Assembly (NCBI GenBank): GCA_964523975.1
Contig: CAZGBM010000024.1
Coordinates: 1-25,493, forward strand
Length of the DNA stretch: 25,493 bases
Reading direction: 5' to 3'
Origin: JAFGHJ01 sp964523975
Lineage (GTDB): Bacteria; Hydrothermota; UBA3072
Of the stretch, positions 21,020-25,493 are shown piece by piece (the first letter of the stretch is position 1; the number at the start of each line of letters is the position of its first letter). Under the pieces are notes generated by a model that made no database searches, was not told the origin of the DNA, and saw only the letters and a list, made by a program, of their open reading frames with translations. Made by a program: the position numbers and the translations under genes.

Positions 21020-22936
21020 ATGAGTATGATTTTTTTTATGAAGATTAAACACATAAAGATACAGTCTTTTTGTGTTTATTTGTTACTTTTTGTATGCAGT
21101 TCACTTGAGCCGATATACGCAGCGGAAACTTCGAATACTCATATCTGGGAGACCAAGGAAATTATCCTCAAAGCGGAAAAGCATTATGATAATTATTATA
21201 AGGATGTGCAATGCTGGGTAGAGCTTAAAGGGCCTCACTTTTCCAAACGAGTTTACGGTTTCTGGGATGGAGATGATGTTTTCGTTGTACGTATTGTAGC
21301 GACAGGACCGGGTAAATGGAAATGGAAGAGCGGCTCGAATCAGAGGAATGATAAAGGACTTAATAACCAAACCGGTGAGTTTCAGGCAATTGCCTGGACT
21401 GAAGAAGAAAAATCGCAAAACCCTGATAGGCGAGGGTTCATTCGTTCATCGGCTAACGGACATGCATTGCAATACGCAGATGGTACTCCATTCTTTCTCG
21501 TTGGCGATACCTGGCTTGCGGGAACTACCTGGCGGCTGCCTTATAGAGGTGTTGCTGCACCGGAGAATTATGTGCCCGGACCCGGTATAGGTTTCGAAGA
21601 TGCTGTAGCCTACCGTAAGACACAAGGTTACAATTCCGTAAGTATGATTGCCTGTTTTCCGAACTGGGAGTCGGATTGCAATCCCAGCACTTATGCGGAT
21701 TCAAATGGCATATATCCGAGGAATGCGTGGGAGAAATTCGACTATTACACCGAAGAAGGAAAATTGACCGCGAAAAATATGAGGGATGAATATGGTAACA
21801 GGCCTTTTCAGATGTTAACCGAACATAAGGGCGTTGCCGATTTTGACCGTATCAACCCCGAATATTTTAAAAGCCTGGATAAAAAAATGCAGCATCTATC
21901 CGACGAAGGCTTCGTACCTTTGCTTGAGACCGTAAGAAGAGATGTCTGTCCTTCCTGGAAGGCTTATTTTGATTTTGACGAATCGTATGCGCGGTACGTT
22001 CAGTATTTAATCTCAAGATACGGTGCCTACAATATAATATTCAGCGGGATTCATCTCGACTGGATTCCGAAAGAGTACAGCCTTACTGCGGATGAGTTTA
22101 ACGAAGCATTGACTTATCATTTAAAGAAATATGGTCCCTTGCCGTTCGGTCAGCCTCACACGACATTAATCAACAATTCCACATATTCTCAGTTCGGTCA
22201 TGGTAAAGATTGTCCCTGGCTAACCATGCACAGCGTGGGAAACAAGCCTCGTGACCACCGCGTTTCCGATTCCTTGCAGATACTTTTTAATCTAAGACCA
22301 CCTTATCCCGCCATTAATTTCGAACCGTATTATACGGGATGGGACCATGAAATAAACATGCCGAACGGCGAACATCCCCCTGCCAATTCCGCCCGTGACA
22401 ACTACTTCTCACGCGCACAGATGTACGGTTCCGTTCTTTCCGGAGGACTTTCCGGACACGTTCACGGCACGTCCGCGTATGATATTACGACGACCGGAGA
22501 ACCTGACGGGATGAGACATCATTTCTGGGACGCGCTAAAGTTCGAATCGGGCAGTTATATGCAGCATCTACGCGCATTTGTTTTATCTGAGGGCAAGAAA
22601 TACCAGCAACTGGAGCCATGTTTAAAAAATATACATCCGCAGAAAGCGCCGGACAGCCCGGAAAAAGGTCTGGACGGCTGGTCGTATATGATGTGTACTC
22701 CGGCAAAAGATTTTGCACTTCTTTATTTTGAGAACCAGGCGGTGCTGCCAACGTTAAGCGGGTTTAAAGCGGATAAATCATATAGCTTTCAGTGGTTTGA
22801 CCCCCGTAATGGGAAATGGGAAGAAAGAGTTGCCATCAAGACTGATAAAGAAGGAGTGTTGACGTTACCGTCATTTCCCGATGGAAAAAATCCCTCAACC
22901 GCAGACTGGGCTGCCAGAATCGTTATTGGTGAATAG
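21020..22936 (+). CDS. Secreted DUF5060-DUF4038 glycosidase-like protein
   Basis: The 638-residue protein has a signal peptide (hydrophobic 16-28, ending IYAAETS). A DUF5060 beta domain follows (about 45-125, VQCWVELKGP, FWDGDDVFVVRI, GPGKWKWKSGSN). Next is a DUF4038 TIM barrel (about 135-520, NPDRRGFIRSSANGHALQYADGTPFFLVGDTW). The C-terminal beta module (about 560-638) resembles the putative collagen-binding domain seen in this architecture. DUF4038 includes GH140 apiosidases, so cleavage of a branched plant or microbial polysaccharide is plausible. E435 in NFEPYYTG is a candidate catalytic residue. The substrate cannot be read. The ATG at 21020 has no ribosome-binding site, and an in-frame ATG at 21038 gives a better signal peptide start. 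Confidence 0.85.
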   Translation: MSMIFFMKIKHIKIQSFCVYLLLFVCSSLEPIYAAETSNTHIWETKEIILKAEKHYDNYYKDVQCWVELKGPHFSKRVYGFWDGDDVFVVRIVATGPGKWKWKSGSNQRNDKGLNNQTGEFQAIAWTEEEKSQNPDRRGFIRSSANGHALQYADGTPFFLVGDTWLAGTTWRLPYRGVAAPENYVPGPGIGFEDAVAYRKTQGYNSVSMIACFPNWESDCNPSTYADSNGIYPRNAWEKFDYYTEEGKLTAKNMRDEYGNRPFQMLTEHKGVADFDRINPEYFKSLDKKMQHLSDEGFVPLLETVRRDVCPSWKAYFDFDESYARYVQYLISRYGAYNIIFSGIHLDWIPKEYSLTADEFNEALTYHLKKYGPLPFGQPHTTLINNSTYSQFGHGKDCPWLTMHSVGNKPRDHRVSDSLQILFNLRPPYPAINFEPYYTGWDHEINMPNGEHPPANSARDNYFSRAQMYGSVLSGGLSGHVHGTSAYDITTTGEPDGMRHHFWDALKFESGSYMQHLRAFVLSEGKKYQQLEPCLKNIHPQKAPDSPEKGLDGWSYMMCTPAKDFALLYFENQAVLPTLSGFKADKSYSFQWFDPRNGKWEERVAIKTDKEGVLTLPSFPDGKNPSTADWAARIVIGE

Positions 22937-22957
22937 GTATTAATTATGTGAGAAAAT

Positions 22958-23632
22958 ATGGCGAAAATAGTCGGACAAAGAGGTGCGGCAGGATACGCGC
23001 CTGAAAATACTCTCCTCTCTTTTCAAACTGCTATCGATATCGGATGTGATGCAGCGGAATTGGATGTGAGATTGTCAAAAGATAATAAGGTCGTTGTGAT
23101 TCATGATGAGGAAGTATCCCGGGTTACCGGTTGTGAGGGGTTCGTTAATGAGATGACTCTGGCGAAATTGAAAAAACTAAATTGCCCTGAAAAGCAGAAA
23201 ATACCGACTTTGCAGGAGGTCGTTGATTTGTGTAAGGGGAAGATTGGTCTCCTGATAGAGTTGAAAGCACCAGGGACTCCGGAGAAGGTCAATCGCATAA
23301 TCGTAAAGAATAAAATCGTGAAAGATGTCGCCGTGATTTCCTTTAATTTCGATTTGCTCCGGGAGATTAAAAAACTAAATCCGAAATTAAAGGCGGGTCT
23401 ATTGTTCGAAGAGTGTTCCGAAGAAATATGGAAATTAACAGAAGAGATTCCGGTCGATTTTATCGGTCCGCGGGGAGACATCGTTACTAAAGGGATTATC
23501 GACAGAGCTCATAAAATGGGTAAGACCGTATATGCTTACAATGTCAACGATAAAAATGCCGGAAACGAACTTTTGTCTTTAGGCGCGGATGAAATCGGCA
23601 CGTACTTCCCGAAACTGTTTATCGGTTTTTAA
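22958..23632 (+). CDS. Glycerophosphodiester phosphodiesterase-family protein, first His replaced
   Basis: GDPD enzymes hydrolyse glycerophosphodiesters to glycerol 3-phosphate and an alcohol with two catalytic His and a metal. The 224-residue protein has no signal peptide and aligns along its full length: QRGAAGYAPENTLLSFQTAID (8-28), AELDVRLSKDNKVVVIHDEEVSRVTG (33-58), LLIELKAPG (98-106) and VYAYNVND. The metal-binding Glu/Asp pair of ELDV, the second His (H49 of HDEE) and the Glu-x-Lys of IELK are kept, but the His of the near-invariant HRGA is Gln (CAA codon at residue 8). It is probably impaired or altered in activity. It lies 21 nt after the DUF4038 gene, probably in the same transcript. 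Confidence 0.88.
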   Translation: MAKIVGQRGAAGYAPENTLLSFQTAIDIGCDAAELDVRLSKDNKVVVIHDEEVSRVTGCEGFVNEMTLAKLKKLNCPEKQKIPTLQEVVDLCKGKIGLLIELKAPGTPEKVNRIIVKNKIVKDVAVISFNFDLLREIKKLNPKLKAGLLFEECSEEIWKLTEEIPVDFIGPRGDIVTKGIIDRAHKMGKTVYAYNVNDKNAGNELLSLGADEIGTYFPKLFIGF

Positions 23633-23652
23633 GCTCACTGAAGATTTACTAC

Positions 23653-23680
23653 TTGCGTGATGAAAAATAAAAAATATTAA
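23653..23680 (+). promoter_or_regulatory. Candidate promoter of uppP
   Basis: TTGCGT (23653-23658) and TATTAA (23675-23680) are separated by 16 nt in the 71-nt gap before uppP. Both boxes are imperfect; the spacer equals that of the stronger promoters in the window. Confidence 0.35.
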
Positions 23681-23703
23681 TATTTACGAAGGAGAATATT
23701 TAT

Positions 23704-24483
23704 ATGACAATATTCGAAACCATTATAGTCGCAATAGTGGAAGGGCTTACGGAATTTCTGCCTGTTTCGTCTACTGGACACATGATATTGACGTCATCGG
23801 CTCTGGGAATCGAAAACAGTTATTTCTTAAAAACATTTGAGATATTCATTCAAATAGGAGCCATAATGGCTATCGTGTTGATATATACAAAACGTTTTTT
23901 GAAAAGTTTTGAGATATATAAAAAACTTTTCGTCGCGTTTTTGCCTACGGCTCTCGTCGGATTTTTAGCTTATAATTTTATAAAGGAATACCTCTTCAGT
24001 CCTGTTGTTGTATCTATTTCGTTGATTTTAGGAGGAATCGTTTTGATTTTAATAGACAAAAAGATGGTAAGCAAAGTTTCCGAATACGAAAAAGCCGAAG
24101 ATGTTTCCGTCAAGAGAGCTTTTTTTATAGGATTAGCTCAATGTGTTTCGATGATTCCCGGTGTATCGAGGGCGGGAGCTACGATTGTGGGGGGCGTGTT
24201 TAACGGATTGGATAAAAAACAGGCGACAGAGTTTTCGTTTTTACTTGCCGTTCCGACTATGTTTGCCGCGGCAGGTTACGACCTTATTAGAACGCCTCTG
24301 GAATTCAACAGTCATGAAATATTTTTGCTGGCAGTAGGTCTTATTACGGCATTTGTTTTCGCGTGGATAGCGGTAAAGGTTTTTCTCGTTATAGTAAAGA
24401 AATACGGATTCGCCTATTTCGGCTGGTATAGAATATTGATTGGACTGGTATTTTTAATTCTTATTTTAAAGAAAGTTATTTAA
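23704..24483 (+). CDS. uppP: Undecaprenyl-diphosphatase UppP (BacA)
   Basis: UppP dephosphorylates undecaprenyl diphosphate at the outer face of the inner membrane, recycling the lipid carrier for peptidoglycan and other surface polymers; its overproduction gives bacitracin resistance. The 259-residue, multi-spanning protein has both signature motifs: EGLTEFLPVSSTGH (13-26) and IPGVSRAGAT (151-160) with Arg156. Hydrophobic segments cover most of the chain. The ATG follows AAGGAG by about 9 nt. It ends the run of envelope genes beginning with the xylanase-like gene, though a separate promoter is possible. A short AT-rich stem (24487-24508) after the stop is not convincing as a terminator. Confidence 0.95.
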   Translation: MTIFETIIVAIVEGLTEFLPVSSTGHMILTSSALGIENSYFLKTFEIFIQIGAIMAIVLIYTKRFLKSFEIYKKLFVAFLPTALVGFLAYNFIKEYLFSPVVVSISLILGGIVLILIDKKMVSKVSEYEKAEDVSVKRAFFIGLAQCVSMIPGVSRAGATIVGGVFNGLDKKQATEFSFLLAVPTMFAAAGYDLIRTPLEFNSHEIFLLAVGLITAFVFAWIAVKVFLVIVKKYGFAYFGWYRILIGLVFLILILKKVI

Positions 24484-24552
24484 AAGAATGTTTGGTGAGA
24501 AAAACATTTTCAAAGGTGACCTTGTTGATTGCAAATCTCCACCCCGACCCCC

Positions 24553-24620
24553 TTGACAGAAATAGAAATAATATTATAATTATAATTATGATGTAATACA
24601 ATATATTACATTGAATTACA
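24553..24620 (+). promoter_or_regulatory. Consensus promoter and operator of the toxin-antitoxin pair
   Basis: TTGACA (24553-24558) and TATAAT (24575-24580), both perfect consensus, are separated by 16 nt. Downstream lie an inverted repeat ATGTAAT (24591-24597)/ATTACAT (24605-24611) and a third half-site ATTACA at 24615-24620, 10 bp after the ATTACA at 24605. Helically phased half-sites over the transcription start suit co-operative ribbon-helix-helix binding, so this is the probable autoregulatory operator. Confidence 0.7.
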
Positions 24621-24647
24621 ATCAAAAAGAGAAAAAGGGGGAAATGG

Positions 24648-24857
24648 ATGGCCAGTGTAAGGTTGCCAAAAAAATTAGAGTCGGAAATAGAGAAAATTGC
24701 CCGAAAAACCGGGGTAACCAAGACTCAAATTTTCAAAGAAGCTATCAGCTTGTATCTGGCGGAGGTGAGAGGATGCTATATAGCATTGGAGAGACTGCAT
24801 GATAAAAAGGCAAAATATTATACTTTAGAGGAAGTAGAAAAAGACCTTGGCGTATAA
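24648..24857 (+). CDS. Ribbon-helix-helix antitoxin
   Basis: A 69-residue antitoxin. The N-terminal strand and two helices, ASVRLPKKLESEIEKIARKTGVTKTQIFKEAISLYL (2-38, read in blocks), are a CopG/RelB-type ribbon-helix-helix DNA-binding domain. The Glu/Lys-rich tail (to TLEEVEKDLGV) would wrap and neutralise the toxin. The start is the second of two close ATGs (24648), preceded by a purine-rich GGGGGA. The next gene overlaps its 3' end by 11 nt, the normal antitoxin-toxin layout. The complex probably binds the half-sites at 24591-24620. Confidence 0.87.
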   Translation: MASVRLPKKLESEIEKIARKTGVTKTQIFKEAISLYLAEVRGCYIALERLHDKKAKYYTLEEVEKDLGV

Positions 24858-25113
24858 GGTTGTTGTTCATGAAGCCGCAAAGAAGGAATTGCAAGAGCTG
24901 GATCCCGGGGTTGCAAAAAGGATTACAAAGAAGATAAGGCAGCATCTTATAAAAGCTCCTGCAGACCTTGGAATCCCTTTGCGGGGTGAGTTTGCCGGTT
25001 TGTACAGATATAGAGTAGGAGATTGGAGGGTAATCTACTCGATTGCCTTCGCGCAGGAGACCATAATAATTCTTCGGGTAGAACATAGAAGGATAGTATA
25101 CGAGAACAAATAA
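24847..25113 (+). CDS. RelE/ParE-superfamily toxin
   Basis: An 88-residue RelE-fold protein. YKVVVHEAAKKELQELDPGVAKRITKKI forms the first strand and helical hairpin. LRGEFAGLYRYRVGDWRVIYSI contains the conserved core strands with the Arg-rich GLYRYRVGDWRVIY motif, and IIILRVEHRRIVY ends the domain. RelE members cleave mRNA at the ribosome; the C-terminal HRRxVY resembles RelE more than ParE gyrase poisons, but target choice needs an experiment. The start is TTG (24847) inside the antitoxin gene, so translation is coupled; read from its apparent first codon the second residue is Ala. No damage is visible. Confidence 0.88.
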   Translation: MAYKVVVHEAAKKELQELDPGVAKRITKKIRQHLIKAPADLGIPLRGEFAGLYRYRVGDWRVIYSIAFAQETIIILRVEHRRIVYENK

Positions 25114-25493
25114 CTATATTTTAGTTCGTCGTTCCTCGTTCATAGTGAGTAGAGAGTAGATAGAAGTTAGCAGTTGGCAATTAGTAGTTAGTTAAAACAA
25201 AAAAAATCCTGTCAATCCTGCCTGAAATTTTAGATTTTTCGAATCTAAGTTAAATTGTCAAATCGGAAAATTGTTAAATAGTAAAAACAAAAAACTAAAA
25301 TTCCTACATATCCTACATGTGTTCAAAACAGCTCTTTGCTTTTAGCCTTTCGCTGTTGGCTTAAAAAAAATAAAAAATCCGTGTCTATCCGTGTTAATCC
25401 GTGGCTATTTTTATAGTTAGTGTGTTAGTGGGTGGGTGTGTCCTGCTTCAGTTGGAAATTGACAAACGGGTTAATTGGAATAAGTTGGGAAGA
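25114..25493. repeat. Repeat mosaic downstream of the toxin gene
   Basis: No gene is visible to the end of the window. Modules in plus orientation follow one another: ten heptads of GTTAGCA/GTTCGTC type (25124-25193); ATCCTGTCA-like units (25207-25222); the hairpin TAGATT/AATCTA (25231-25247) plus five octads ending GTAAAAAC (25249-25288, family P8); CCTACATAT-like units (about 25301-25320); five heptads GCTTTTA-like (25331-25365); and three exact-length decamers ATCCGTGTTA-like (25377-25406). A-rich linkers separate them. Confidence 0.75.

Noticed and set aside
25124..25193. Tandem heptads considered as a CRISPR array or minisatellite coding region.
   Set aside because: Units are 7 bp, degenerate and without spacers, there are no cas genes, and stop codons occur in all useful frames.

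Overview
The window is a stretch of an AT-rich bacterial chromosome (roughly 40% G+C by eye). It encodes a diderm-type cell: an outer-membrane-like beta-barrel protein, predicted lipoproteins and secreted enzymes. No rRNA or tRNA gene is visible and no protein fixes the taxon. The gene mix, frequent TTG starts and repeat-laden intergenic gaps resemble uncultured candidate-phylum genomes (WOR-3, Cloacimonadota or Omnitrophota style), but that placement is inference.

Layout. Positions 1-1238 hold one small barrel protein between repeat arrays. Positions 1239-6389 (minus strand) are one tightly packed operon, rnpA-yidD-yidC-khpB(jag)-mnmE-queA, covering RNase P, membrane insertion, RNA binding and two tRNA-modification steps; rpmH is not in its usual place. 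Positions 6668-9352 hold a secreted aldose 1-epimerase (minus) diverging from a LarA-like nickel-pincer racemase homologue (plus), with back-to-back promoters that form a palindrome. Positions 9353-9865 are a repeat-rich gap ending in a candidate ~100-nt structured RNA. A DUF4382 lipoprotein follows on the minus strand. Positions 11038-13490 are an iron operon, dtxR-like regulator/feoA/feoB, with a perfect operator over its promoter. Positions 13757-15297 (minus) are a GT2 glycosyltransferase and its partner methyltransferase, which carries an in-frame TGA and probably a second lesion. Positions 15491-18344 are gpsA-merR-purH, coupled by ATGA overlaps. Positions 18529-24483 run in one direction: GH10 xylanase-like enzyme, CapA-like protein, DUF5060/DUF4038 glycosidase-like protein, a glycerophosphodiesterase lacking its first catalytic His, and uppP. 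Positions 24553-25113 are a ribbon-helix-helix/RelE toxin-antitoxin pair. The window ends in another repeat mosaic.

The most unusual theme is intergenic. Nearly every gap between operons holds degenerate tandem modules with a strict short period (7, 8, 9 or 10 bp, about 3-10 units), recurring as recognisable families and joined by A-rich linkers. The other top candidates are the small RNA with an exposed anti-Shine-Dalgarno sequence, the divergent LarA homologue, and the recurrent 16-nt promoter spacer.
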